38,401 nucleotides of DNA from Pseudomonadota bacterium (lineage in GTDB: Bacteria > Bdellovibrionota_B > Oligoflexia > Oligoflexales > CAIYRB01), in assembly GCA_026390445.1 (NCBI GenBank), contig JAPLFX010000150.1, positions 1 to 38,401 on the forward strand, given 5' to 3'. The notes beneath the pieces were generated by a model. The model had not been told where the DNA came from, did not search any database, and saw only the letters and a program-made list of their open reading frames with translations. Made by a program: the position numbers and the translations under genes. Of the stretch, positions 7,383 through 16,700 are shown piece by piece (position 1 is the stretch's first letter; each line of letters opens with the position of its first letter).

Positions 7383-9293
7383 ATGAATATCCGCCAAATC
7401 CAAGAAGCCCGTGAGCTTTATGGAATCGATGATTGGGGGGCAGGGTATTTTGGCATCGATGATGAAGGCCATGTCGTCAGTCATCCGACCGGCGAAGAAC
7501 ACCTGAGCGTCTCGCTGCCAGAGGTGATAGCCAAGCTCAAGAAACAGGGCATGCATACACCGGTGATTCTGCGCTTCCCGCAGATCATTGAAGGTCAGCT
7601 TGAGCGCATGCATTCGGCGTTTCGCCAGGCGATTACCGAGTTCCAATTCAAGGGTAAACACATCGGCGTGTTCCCGTTTAAGGTCAATCAGCGCCGCGAG
7701 TTTATCGATGCTGTGGTGTCCTGCGGTCAGCGCCTTAATTATGGCCTTGAGGTCGGTAGCAAAACCGAATTTATCGCGGCGATGAGCTATCCGCTGACGG
7801 CTGAGTCGCTGCTGATTTGCAACGGCTTTAAAGACCGTGAGTTTATCGAGATGAGCTTCCTTGGCGCGGCCATGGGCAAGCGCGTCGTCGTGGTCGTCGA
7901 AGGACCTGACGAGCTCGAGACCTTTATCGAGCTAGCCAAACGTCAGACGATCGTACCGGAAGTCGGTCTGCGCGTGCGTCTTTACGCCAAAGGCGCTGGC
8001 AAATGGGAGAAGAGTTCTGGTGACTCCTCGAAGTTCGGCCTGACGACCACCGAGGTGCTCAACTGTCTTGCCTTGCTTGAGGCTGCCAATCTGCAGGATC
8101 GCTTGGCGATGCTGCATTTTCATATTGGCTCGCAGATCACCGAGATCAAACGCTTTAAGAATGCCATCAAAGAGGCCTCGCGGGTTTACGCTAAGGTCTG
8201 CAAGATGGGTTACAACCCAGCCTTTCTTAACATCGGTGGTGGGGTTGGCGTCGACTACGACGGTAGCAAAAGCTCGTTTCTATCGAGCGCCAATTACACC
8301 ATGCAGGAATTCGCCAACGACGCCATCTATGTTCTCGGCGATGTCTGCGCCAACGAAGGCGTTCCTTATCCGACCATCGTCACCGAGAGCGGTCGGGTCA
8401 TCGCTGCCTACCACTCGGTCGTCGTCACCGATATCCGTGAGGTCCAGGGCGAGGAAGCCCTGCCGATCGAAACCGACCTGCCCGAGCACAGCGATGGCGA
8501 AGTCCACAAGAGCATCAAAGAGCTCAAATATATCCTCGACAACATCAATCGCAAGAACTACGTCGAGTTCTATCACGATGCAATCGAGTACCAAGAAGAG
8601 TTGTTCACGCTCTTTAACTTGGGCTACCTCAATCTGGCCGACCGTGCTTTTGCCGAAGATCTGTTTCGCCGCGTGTGCCGCAGGGCCCTCTATTTCTCTG
8701 GGTTTCAGCGTCACCAACTCGAGGAGTTCGAGGATCTACAAAAGGTGATGGTCAGCAAATACCTGGCCAACTTTTCGATGTTCCAATCGATCCCAGACTC
8801 TTGGGCGATTGACCAACTGTTTCCGGTGATGCCGCTTAGTCGCCATGACGAGAAGCCTTCGCATAAGGCGACGATTGTCGACATCACTTGTGATTCCGAC
8901 GGTTGCCTGGATACCTTCGTCGATCGCGCCGATGTGAAGACAGCTCTTGATCTGCATGTGCCAAATAATCAGCCTTATTATATCGGCTTCTTTCTGGTTG
9001 GTGCCTATCAAGAAAGCTTGGCAAATGAGCACAACCTGTTTGGCGCCATTCATGAAGCTGAGCTCCACATCAATGCCGATGGTGATTGGGAAATCACCAA
9101 GGTCACCAAGGGTGACCCCATCGATGAGCTGCTGGAGTCGCGCAACTATGATCTTAAGGAGATCGTTGGTTGCTATGAGTTGCAGTTCAATCGGGCTGTG
9201 GCCGAAGGCCGTCTGACGCCTGAGGAGGGTAAGAACGGTCTGCAACGGATGGCCAAATTTATGAAGAGCTACCCTTACCTGCTCGACCGTTAG
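7383..9293 (+). CDS. speA: Biosynthetic arginine decarboxylase
   Basis: SpeA is a PLP enzyme of the alanine racemase/ornithine decarboxylase fold III class that converts arginine to agmatine, the first step of one route to putrescine and spermidine. The PLP lysine is Lys100 in VFPFKVNQRR. HFHIGSQ, the GGGVGVDYDG loop and the C-terminal CDSDGCLD with the catalytic Cys are all present. The length of 636 residues is typical. It is a single-gene unit with its own leader; no speB (agmatinase) or agmatine deiminase gene lies nearby. Confidence 0.95.
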   Translation: MNIRQIQEARELYGIDDWGAGYFGIDDEGHVVSHPTGEEHLSVSLPEVIAKLKKQGMHTPVILRFPQIIEGQLERMHSAFRQAITEFQFKGKHIGVFPFKVNQRREFIDAVVSCGQRLNYGLEVGSKTEFIAAMSYPLTAESLLICNGFKDREFIEMSFLGAAMGKRVVVVVEGPDELETFIELAKRQTIVPEVGLRVRLYAKGAGKWEKSSGDSSKFGLTTTEVLNCLALLEAANLQDRLAMLHFHIGSQITEIKRFKNAIKEASRVYAKVCKMGYNPAFLNIGGGVGVDYDGSKSSFLSSANYTMQEFANDAIYVLGDVCANEGVPYPTIVTESGRVIAAYHSVVVTDIREVQGEEALPIETDLPEHSDGEVHKSIKELKYILDNINRKNYVEFYHDAIEYQEELFTLFNLGYLNLADRAFAEDLFRRVCRRALYFSGFQRHQLEEFEDLQKVMVSKYLANFSMFQSIPDSWAIDQLFPVMPLSRHDEKPSHKATIVDITCDSDGCLDTFVDRADVKTALDLHVPNNQPYYIGFFLVGAYQESLANEHNLFGAIHEAELHINADGDWEITKVTKGDPIDELLESRNYDLKEIVGCYELQFNRAVAEGRLTPEEGKNGLQRMAKFMKSYPYLLDR

Positions 9294-9419
9294 TCCTTAC
9301 TTAAAAGATATACCGTTTAAATTCATATAGTTAGCAATTGTATAGCGGCTTACCCCTCAAGCTTTGTGGAGGGGGTGCCGAACAGTCCCTTGAGAAGTCT
9401 TCGCAGGGGAGTTGCTCGT

Positions 9420-9902
9420 ATGGGTATTACTTTAAACGTCGAAAAAAAGGGCCAGTGGGAGCAGCTGCTCTATTCTGGGCCGATCAACGAAGATACCGAA
9501 GTCCACTTGATGCCGATGATCAAGGGGCTTGGGCCTAATGTGATCATCAACTTCCGCAAGGTCGATTCTGTCAACAGCTGCGGGGTTCGTGCTTGGATCA
9601 ATTTCATTCGCGAAGCTGAGAAGGGTCGCAAGCTGATCTATGAGGAATGCACTCCCGAGATCGTAAGCCAGATCAATATGATCCCGAACTTTCGCGGCAC
9701 GGCGCATATCAAATCAGTCTACGCCTCTTTTGCCTGTGACAGCTGTGATCACCATTGTTGGGTGATCTATGAAGAAGGCCGCAATATGCCAGCCTCGGCC
9801 GATGCCGGGGTGCCGACCCACAAATGTGAGAAGTGCGGCAACAATATGGAAATGGAAGAGATGGAAGATGAATTCTTTGCTTGGGTCGACCAAGCCGGTT
9901 AA
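9420..9902 (+). CDS. STAS-like domain protein with C-terminal zinc ribbon
   Basis: A 160-residue soluble protein. Residues ~1-95 look like a STAS (anti-sigma-antagonist) fold: a beta-strand, then VIINFRKVDSVNSCGVRAW with the Ser-rich loop where anti-anti-sigma factors carry their phosphorylated Ser. A zinc-ribbon module follows, with C106xxC109, C113 and C136xxC139, and then an acidic tail. A GTG-initiated reading from 9366 is possible, but the ATG at 9420 has AGGGGAG eight bases before it. It lies 27 bases upstream of a diguanylate cyclase gene, so the two are probably one operon. STAS proteins relay signals by switching partner; a zinc ribbon fused to one is unusual. The target is unknown. 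Confidence 0.7.
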   Translation: MGITLNVEKKGQWEQLLYSGPINEDTEVHLMPMIKGLGPNVIINFRKVDSVNSCGVRAWINFIREAEKGRKLIYEECTPEIVSQINMIPNFRGTAHIKSVYASFACDSCDHHCWVIYEEGRNMPASADAGVPTHKCEKCGNNMEMEEMEDEFFAWVDQAG

Positions 9903-9929
9903 TTCCCTTTACGGGTTGGGATCATTGTG

Positions 9930-10931
9930 ATGGATCAGTCGCCACCAGTTGCAGCAGCAGAAGAACCGGGATCTCCAGTTCTAGCGGCATTCAAGCAATA
10001 TGAACACTTTTCTAAGTGCTTACTGGATGCCTATGCCGTGGTCGATATGACTGGCAAGGTTCTTAAGTGCAATGCCCTGTTGACACAACTGATCGGCATC
10101 AAACCCAAGCAGATTCTCAAAGCAGATTCGATCGCCAATTTGTTGACCTTAAAGATCACCGACAAGCCGTTGCAGATCTCCGATCTGCTAAATGTCACGG
10201 GCCCCACGCGTTTTGACGAAGTCACCGGATCTGCCAGTGGTAGCGAGGTCACGCTAAACCTGATTATTGGCGTCTATCCCTTTTTGGCTGATGGCAAGAA
10301 TCTCGGCGGGTTCATCCTCCTGCGCGATGTCACTGCCGAAACGAAACTCCAAGATAAATACAAAGATAAGGCAACGCAGTCGATCACGGATAACCTGACC
10401 GGGTTGTTTAACCGTAATTACTTCGCCGAGTATCTTAAGGGACAAGTGTCGACCTTAGAGAGCTTCCCGGCCAGTGCGGCTCAGCGGATCGTCTCGGTCG
10501 TCATGATGGATATCGATTTTTTCAAGAAGATCAACGACGTCTATGGCCACCAAGCCGGCGACTTCGTGTTGGCCAACACCGGTGAGCTGATGCGCAAATG
10601 CTTTCGCAAAACGGATATCGTGGCGCGCTACGGTGGCGAGGAATTTCTTGCAATCATGCCAGGAACCGATCTGCAAGGTGCGGCGGTCGCCTCCGACAAA
10701 TTGCGCCAAGCGATCGAGGCCTTTCGCTTTGAGACCGGTGGCAAGGTCGTGCCGGTGACCATCTCCAGTGGAGTGGCGCAGATCGATATCGGCAAGGAAA
10801 CAGGCGAGGGTGCGATTGCCCGCGCCGATGCGGCTTTGTACTTTTCTAAGCAAAGCGGCCGTAACCGGGTCAGCGTGCACGAGGATGGCGCACCGAAGGC
10901 ACCGAAGTTTGGGCTGCCGGCGAAGGATTAG
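9930..10931 (+). CDS. Diguanylate cyclase with N-terminal PAS-like sensor
   Basis: A 333-residue protein. Residues ~15-140 resemble a PAS domain (an AVVDMTGKVLKCNALLTQLIG start and a GGFILLRDVT end), and residues ~150-325 are a GGDEF domain that makes cyclic di-GMP from two GTP. The active site is GGEEF at 235-239, and the product-inhibition I-site (RKTD, 226-229) sits five residues before it, so the enzyme should be active and feedback-inhibited. There is no transmembrane segment. The start used is the ATG at 9930, next to an overlapping GTG. It is co-directional with the STAS protein, which may form part of the same signalling route. Confidence 0.88.
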   Translation: MDQSPPVAAAEEPGSPVLAAFKQYEHFSKCLLDAYAVVDMTGKVLKCNALLTQLIGIKPKQILKADSIANLLTLKITDKPLQISDLLNVTGPTRFDEVTGSASGSEVTLNLIIGVYPFLADGKNLGGFILLRDVTAETKLQDKYKDKATQSITDNLTGLFNRNYFAEYLKGQVSTLESFPASAAQRIVSVVMMDIDFFKKINDVYGHQAGDFVLANTGELMRKCFRKTDIVARYGGEEFLAIMPGTDLQGAAVASDKLRQAIEAFRFETGGKVVPVTISSGVAQIDIGKETGEGAIARADAALYFSKQSGRNRVSVHEDGAPKAPKFGLPAKD

Positions 10932-10950
10932 TAGACCTATGGCGCCGTTC

Positions 10951-12429
10951 TTAGAGCTGCGGCGGATGGCCCAAAGGTAAGTCCTGCGGCATATCGCCTC
11001 GGCTTTCATCCTCGCTGAGCTCTAACCAGAGGAATAGCCGTGAATTCGAAGTTTGTCGGCCTCTGCGTTGGAACCAGGGGCCGATCAGCGGAATCTTGCT
11101 TAGCACTGGTAGCCGTTCCTGTTCGCTAGCGGACGTTTGCAGGTCGAGGATGCCAGCCATCGTGGCGACGCCAAGGATGAGGTCAGCTTCGCTCTTTAGT
11201 ACATGCAGGGTGAGTGCTTGGTCGCTGCCCTCGGAGCGGGATTTTAGCGTCATGTCGAAGCCCAGCCGCACCCTTTGGTCATTCAGTGGGGTGGCGACGA
11301 GCTTCAGCGTTAGACCGTGCTGCTTCCATGCCACTTTTTCGATCGCATCTTCGTCTTCACCGCGGTGTAGGGTGCGTTGCGTCACTTGGAACTCGCCACC
11401 GCTGGCAAGCTCTGCCGGTTGATTCGCCGTGAGACGCAGCATCGGTTCGCCGACGATCTCAGCCTTTCGCTCCTGCTCCAGGGCTTTGAGCTTAGCTAAC
11501 AGCTGGACATGGTTTTGGCCGCCGCCGAACAGTCCAGCCTGCACCGTGGCGGTGGAGGCAAAGCCAAGCTCCGCAGCAGCGGCTGCCTCGACCAGGAACA
11601 CCTGCGCGTGCATCCGGTAGTGTGGCAGGCCGCGATCTTCGCGGCATTTAAACCAGGCTAGGCCTGAGCTAAGCGCGCGACTAGTCAGGGCATCGACCAT
11701 GGGCAAGCGGGCATCACGTCCACCTTTGCCACAGTAGGTCTCAATGATCGCAAGGACGCTGCCGCGAGCGGTGGGGGTGACGCTATAGTCGGCGCCTAGT
11801 GCTTGACGCAGTGCAGAAGTCCACTCTGCTTGTGCGGCCGCGGTGAGGACAACGGCAAAGGTGCAGCGGGGGCTGGCCTGACACGAGGCGCGGGCTTGAT
11901 GAAACCAGATGGACGAGGCGACTGTGCCGGTGACCAAGCCTGAATCCTGCCTGCACGTCACCGCCTCAGTGTCTTGGCAGATCCATTTTGGGATCGGGCG
12001 CGACTCTTCCTCGCTCTCCTTTGGACCTTGCCGCAACTCGTCTTCGCTGCGGCGCGCATCGATAAACAAGCGCGGCATTCGTGCAGCACCAGTGCCACCG
12101 TCGTGGGCGTCGACCACGACAAAACCTGGACGCAGCGCCGTGATCTGCCAGCGGCCGTCGCCGAGATGAAACACGTCGATGATACCGCGGCGGGATATCG
12201 CTAAGTCGGTGCCGAGGGGGTAGCTGACCTCTTGCGTGCTGCCAATCGTCATGGTCAAGTGCCGAGCTTCAGCTGGTTCTGGAGGCGGTGTCGTGTTGCT
12301 TGCAGCAGCCGCCCAAAGGTCAGTGCCCCGAAGCGTGGTGATAGGCAAGGCCAGCAACAATATCCGGATCCAGATAGAGATCCAATTCATGGTGGGAGTG
12401 GGGGTGTAGCGGGAATTAGGCGCCGCCAT
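10951..12429 (-). CDS. cpaC: Tad/CpaC-type secretin
   Basis: Secretins form the outer-membrane gate of type II/III secretion and type IV pili; the CpaC/RcpA branch serves Tad (Flp) pili. After a signal peptide (MNWISIWIRILLLALPITT, cut near LWA) there is a pilus N-terminal beta domain (~45-110), a Cys-containing central segment, and a C-terminal secretin domain. The secretin domain runs from LRLTANQPAELASGGEFQV to the signature PVLSKIPLIGPWFQRR and its final strand RLFLWLEL. The ATG at 12429 overlaps the upstream CpaB-like gene by 14 bases; an internal ATG at 12390 begins closer to the hydrophobic stretch but has no ribosome site. No other Tad core genes (cpaF, tadB, tadC, tadA) lie in the window. 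Confidence 0.78.
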   Translation of the reverse strand: MAAPNSRYTPTPTMNWISIWIRILLLALPITTLRGTDLWAAAASNTTPPPEPAEARHLTMTIGSTQEVSYPLGTDLAISRRGIIDVFHLGDGRWQITALRPGFVVVDAHDGGTGAARMPRLFIDARRSEDELRQGPKESEEESRPIPKWICQDTEAVTCRQDSGLVTGTVASSIWFHQARASCQASPRCTFAVVLTAAAQAEWTSALRQALGADYSVTPTARGSVLAIIETYCGKGGRDARLPMVDALTSRALSSGLAWFKCREDRGLPHYRMHAQVFLVEAAAAAELGFASTATVQAGLFGGGQNHVQLLAKLKALEQERKAEIVGEPMLRLTANQPAELASGGEFQVTQRTLHRGEDEDAIEKVAWKQHGLTLKLVATPLNDQRVRLGFDMTLKSRSEGSDQALTLHVLKSEADLILGVATMAGILDLQTSASEQERLPVLSKIPLIGPWFQRRGRQTSNSRLFLWLELSEDESRGDMPQDLPLGHPPQL

Positions 12430-12853
12430 AAGTGACCTTTGGCCTTGCCGCGCACCTGGGCAAGGACAGGGCGCTGGCTGCAGCGCGCAGGGTTAATTCG
12501 CCGTCAAGAGCCGCCTGCACGCTAGCGCTGACTTCTGCTAGGGCGCTCATACCGGCACTGACGATCGGAGCGGGTGCGGCCTCAAGCAGCGCAAAAGGTT
12601 CGTTGGATAGTCGGCAGGCCGGTAAGCCGCTGGGGCTGTGGAGGAGGTGGACGCGCATGCCGCGTTGCAGGCCGCCGGCGCCAGTCGCCTTCATCAGTGC
12701 TGGGGACAGACTAAGAATGACGGCGCGCGGTGGTAGCTGAAGCGGCGTGGGGCCGTCCCGCCAAGACAGATGCGCTAGGCTGACGCCAAACAGCAGGCTG
12801 GTGATGTGGGAAGCAACCGGTGGCCAGCCGGCTAGCTGGAGATTTATCCGCAA
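12416..12853 (-). CDS. Short CpaB/RcpC-like Flp pilus assembly protein
   Basis: The 145-residue protein has a weak N-terminal hydrophobic segment (HITSLLFGVSLAHL). A region around 42-115 (AVILSLSPALMKATG, GLQRGMRVHLLHS) follows the pattern of the RcpC/CpaB domain, where a beta-strand precedes a Gly-rich turn and an RVDVL-like strand. Full CpaB proteins are about 250-300 residues and start with a SAF domain; that part is missing, so this is a reduced or decayed form. The start is TTG, overlapping the upstream ORF by 10 bases, with a GGGGGTG stretch ahead. It lies directly upstream of the secretin, as cpaB does of cpaC in Tad loci. The assignment depends mainly on this context. Confidence 0.5.
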   Translation of the reverse strand: MRINLQLAGWPPVASHITSLLFGVSLAHLSWRDGPTPLQLPPRAVILSLSPALMKATGAGGLQRGMRVHLLHSPSGLPACRLSNEPFALLEAAPAPIVSAGMSALAEVSASVQAALDGELTLRAAASALSLPRCAARPKVTYGGA

Positions 12854-13641
12854 GGCCGCACCCCCATGCCGAGGAGATCAGTCTTGGTGAGGCCAAGGCG
12901 TTTAGCCAGTAAGCAAAGGACCTCCGGTGCTAAGCTTAGGTCGGAGCCGGGAGCGGCGTAGTCGCTTCGCCTCATGACGCAAAGCCGGTCTGTGGCAAAG
13001 GCCCGGACGCTTTGGCCTGGTGGCTTCGCGGTGCGAAGCGCTTCGCTTAGAGTGCCACTGCAATAGAGCGGCGAGTAGGGTTCGTCGTCAAACAAACTCA
13101 GGTGCCTCTGCGTTGACTTACAGATCCATCCCCACATCGTGAGGACGCCGACACCAATGACTAAGCTAGCGAAACATAGCAGCAGCCAGCTGACCTCGCC
13201 CAGCTGTCTATCCGGTTCGTACGGTTTACGACGTAGGCTTGAGGTGCAAGATCCAGTTCGGCCAAGTGTCGCTTTGTCCTCTGTGATGTTGTCGGTGTAG
13301 CTCGCTGTGCAGCGGCCAAGGACCTGCTTGCCGACAGATGCCGCCGCTGTTGATCTGGCTCGATGCGCCGGCCCAAAGAACGGCTCCCAGTTCGCCTTCG
13401 ATCTGGTCCACCAGTCCACGTAGTTGCGGCCTTTGCTGGCTAAGAAAGCGTCCACTCGCATGGAGGTTGGCGGCCGTCGCCGCTTTGGCGCCGCACTGAC
13501 GCAGTAGATACTCCTGCTGCCAACTGTTGCGAAGCGTTGTCGCAACCTCGTCAAGGAACCGTAAGGCCTTGGCCTCATGTCCAAGCGCAGCAAGTCCGCA
13601 CAGTAGAAAACCGATCGTACTAAGGCCATCGCCCATCGCAT
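12844..13641 (-). CDS. Reading frame carrying the C-terminal half of a TadE-like protein
   Basis: The frame is open throughout, and its ATG at 13641 has GGGAGG five bases upstream, but only its second half looks like protein. From roughly 13365 down to 12844 it gives a Cys-containing segment, a transmembrane helix (WLLLCFASLVIGVGVLTMW) and a soluble tail. Its first half is Arg-rich and out of character, while another frame across the same bases (13226-13636) reads as a plausible pseudopilin start. The simplest reading is one ~265-residue gene broken by a single-base shift near 13340-13370. It may be a real pseudogene, a sequence error, or a recoded gene. Confidence 0.45.
   Translation of the reverse strand: MRWAMALVRSVFYCADLLRLDMRPRPYGSLTRLRQRFATVGSRSIYCVSAAPKRRRPPTSMRVDAFLASKGRNYVDWWTRSKANWEPFFGPAHRARSTAAASVGKQVLGRCTASYTDNITEDKATLGRTGSCTSSLRRKPYEPDRQLGEVSWLLLCFASLVIGVGVLTMWGWICKSTQRHLSLFDDEPYSPLYCSGTLSEALRTAKPPGQSVRAFATDRLCVMRRSDYAAPGSDLSLAPEVLCLLAKRLGLTKTDLLGMGVRPCG
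13226..13636 (-). CDS. TadE-like pseudopilin, N-terminal half (frameshift suspected)
   Basis: The first ~95 residues read well. A hydrophobic start (GLSTIGFLLCGLAALG) resembles the N-terminus of TadE/TadF pseudopilins, and an amphipathic helix rich in Ala, Leu and Gln follows. After about residue 95 the composition turns His-, Trp- and Gln-rich, typical of a wrong frame, until the TAA at 13226, while the alternative frame becomes protein-like there. It lies downstream of the kinase-phosphatase gene and upstream of the CpaB-like and CpaC-like genes, which fits a Tad-type envelope structure. The pseudopilin assignment is tentative. Confidence 0.45.
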   Translation of the reverse strand: MGDGLSTIGFLLCGLAALGHEAKALRFLDEVATTLRNSWQQEYLLRQCGAKAATAANLHASGRFLSQQRPQLRGLVDQIEGELGAVLWAGASSQINSGGICRQAGPWPLHSELHRQHHRGQSDTWPNWILHLKPTS

Positions 13642-13721
13642 GACATCCTCCCTGGTGTTGGGGATCTTGTAGCGAGAGGCCTTGACCGAGGGAAGCGACC
13701 TTACAATGTCGTGCGCAGATC

Positions 13722-16700
13722 TTACTGCCTTCGTAAAATGACATAAGCGCAATCGTCGGCAGGCTTCGCGTCGTTGAGCGAGAGCTGGTAGGCTTCATCA
13801 AGGCATCGCTTGATGTCATTGATCGTGGCCTCTCTTTCGAGAATTTTGCGGATCACCTTGAAATTGATGCGCTTTGCGGAGTGAGCTCCGTTCTCGATGA
13901 GTCCATCGGTGTACGCAAACAGGACATCTCCAGGGTCGAGTTGGAAGTTGACCAGCTCAGGTGTGGCCCCAGGCTCGAAATCTCCGAGCAATCGTCCACC
14001 TCGCAGCAGCGAGGACACGACGCCTTGTCTGCGCACATAGACCGAGATATGGGCGGCATTGAAGTAAATGCCCGCTCCCGTGCGCACATTGAGGCCGATA
14101 AATGCCATGCTCATCGCTCGTCCAACGAGAGTCCCAGTGGCCGCGACGGCGTCGTTCGCGGCCAAGGCCAGACGCCATATATCCTGGTCGAGCGAGTGCT
14201 CGTGCATGGCTGCAATGGGCCGGTAGGCGCCCAGAATCGCCCCGCACACCGCTGCCGTAACCAACGCCGATGAAATCCCGTGTCCGGTTACATCACCGAC
14301 TTGCAGGTAGAACACTTCCTTGGCAGCATCATAGTGCGAACCAAACCAATCGCCACCAGTGTGTTCCGCCGGTTGATAATAGGTTGCCAGGTCGATTCCA
14401 GGAATCACGACATTGTTGACTGGAAGGAGTGCTTCCTGCACCGCTTGTGCTGCGAGCAGGTCATTTTCCAGACGGGCCTTGTCTTTTAGACTCTCCACAT
14501 ACTGGACATTGCGCAGCGATATGGCGCCTTGGGCCGCCAGCAAGGCAAGTATTTTCATCCGTTCGGCGGTGAAGGCGCCGATGGTTAGGTCGTTCTCGAC
14601 ATATAGGACGCCGGTGCATTCACCGCGGTTTTCAATCGGTAGGCAGGCCATCGAACGGCGTATTCCTGAGGACATATAGGGGTCATTTGCGTACGTACCT
14701 TCACCGTGGGCGTCTGCCAACACCACCGTACGCCTTGTCCGTGCGACGTAAAGGGCTAGAGCGGTGCAGAATTCTTGCCTAAGTTCGTCTACTCGGACAT
14801 TCATCGTTGCGATCGTCACGACCGGGTCGACGCTAGCGCGAACGCGGCAGTAGAGTTCCTTGTCCTCCAGTAGCAACAAGAAGGACTTCTGAGCGCCGGC
14901 CGTCTCTAGGGTAATCTTCATCAAGCGTTGAATCATGGTGTCAAACTGTAACTCGCTCGACACCGCTTGGGAGGCTTGAATCATGCTTTCTAAATCGAGG
15001 CTATTCGCACTGTGGCTAAGATTTTTTATGGATAGAGCGTCGCTCTCAGCTGTCCCATGATCGATGCCAGAGGTCTCCCGCAATATTTTGAACTCGTCCT
15101 CCAGATGACCCACCTTGCCAAAGGCGCCCCAGTCGAGATAGATGCGACGTGCTTCGCGAAGGGCTTGTTGGCCCGAGATGAAGTCGCCGCGCCCGATATA
15201 GTAGCGCCCCATGCATTCATTGACGAAGGCCTGTGGCATGAGGTAGCCGGACACGCGCGCTTGCAGCCGGGCCCGCCGCAGGTTTTCAAAGGCGAGTGAG
15301 TGCCAACCAAAGAGGCGACACAACTCGGCTTGCATCAGCAGGCGAATCCATCCGTAGGAAACCTTATTGGCGTTGGCTATCGCAGCGATTAAATGCAAGT
15401 CGCTGATCTTGCTAAGTAGTGCCAAAAGAGTTTTTAGGCGGCGCGGCTTGAGCAACTGGAAGTGCGCATAGACTCTGAATATTTGCGCCTCAGGCGCCGT
15501 GGAAGAAAAGGCGTGGTACCCGAGGCTGTAGGGAGCCGCCTCGGCAAAGGCCGCCACGGCCTCGGCATACTGGCCATAGAGGCAAGCGATGACGCCCTTT
15601 TCCCGCCAAAAAAGGGACCGACTGAAGTTGTCGGCGGTTGCATCAATCGCTTTCTTTAGGTCTTTCTCCGACGCAAATGCGCCATCAAGAACCCAGGGTT
15701 TGTCGACTTTATTGGCGAGATTGGCTAAGCCCTGAACGTTGGCCTTAAAATAGTTTTCGATGCTGACGAGGTTAAATCTGCGAATCGTCTTCAACCAGCC
15801 AGGTGCGCTGGCGAGCAGCGAACCAATTTGTTCCCACGTAAACTCACGACTATAAATGCACGATGCCAATGCTTGACAACCGTCTTCGTAGTTTCCTTGG
15901 TCAAAGCAATCCTGCGCGACATCCTCAAGTTTTGGTCCGTCGCGGCGCTGTGGCTGAGTCCAACCATTGATGAGTGCGACGGCGAAGTAACTCGATTGCG
16001 CATAACCCCGAAGGTAACCCCGATCCAGCATGATTTTTTGAGCGGCCTGGATGGCTACTTGACTCAACTGATAGTGGCGAGTAATCGTCGAATTCAGGAC
16101 GCATGACAGATTGGCAAGGCCGACGAGACCGTCTTCGCAAACACCGTGACGAAGCAATAACAACACCTGCTTGATCGAGATAATTGCGGATAGAATCGGA
16201 TCGTAGAAGACGGCAATATGCGTCATGACGGCGAGAGTTCGGTGAACCGCCAAGATCTTTTTATCCTGCAGCTCAGGGTCCGTTTCAAGTCGGACCAGCC
16301 GCGATTTTTGTACCTTCAAATAGATGTACGCTCCGATGCCCAAGGCATAGAGCAGAGTACCCCGGCGTGGGATGCTGACGCCAAGGCGGGCAAGGTAGGC
16401 GCTGGATAAATGCAGTGCCTCCGTGCAGAGGCCTCGCTGCGCCAAGGATTCCATCATCGCGATCTGCACATCAAGTTGCGCGACGACGTCTGGGGTGTGG
16501 CTAACAAACGCTCGAAAATAAGCGGGCATGTTCTCGATTTGGCCGGCGTGATGGGAAATGATCAAAAGCCGCTTATACAGGGTCCGGCATAGGTCTGGGT
16601 CCTGGCGCCATGGATCGGTACCGAGGGCGTCGATTCCTAGCCTTAATAAGTTAAATGCTGCGTCATAAGCAGACGATAAAGTGGCCTGAGCTCCTGCCTC

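Noticed and set aside
7257-7661. 134-residue minus-strand ORF over the speA start
   Set aside because: It overlaps a clear enzyme gene on the other strand and resembles no family.
8068-8748. 226-residue plus-strand ORF inside speA
   Set aside because: Ser/Arg/Thr-rich composition of a shifted frame of speA.
13641-13752. Longer start for the ORF that ends at 12844, reaching back into the kinase gene
   Set aside because: It overlaps the phosphatase domain's end and has no ribosome site; the residues are Arg/Ser-rich as in a wrong frame.
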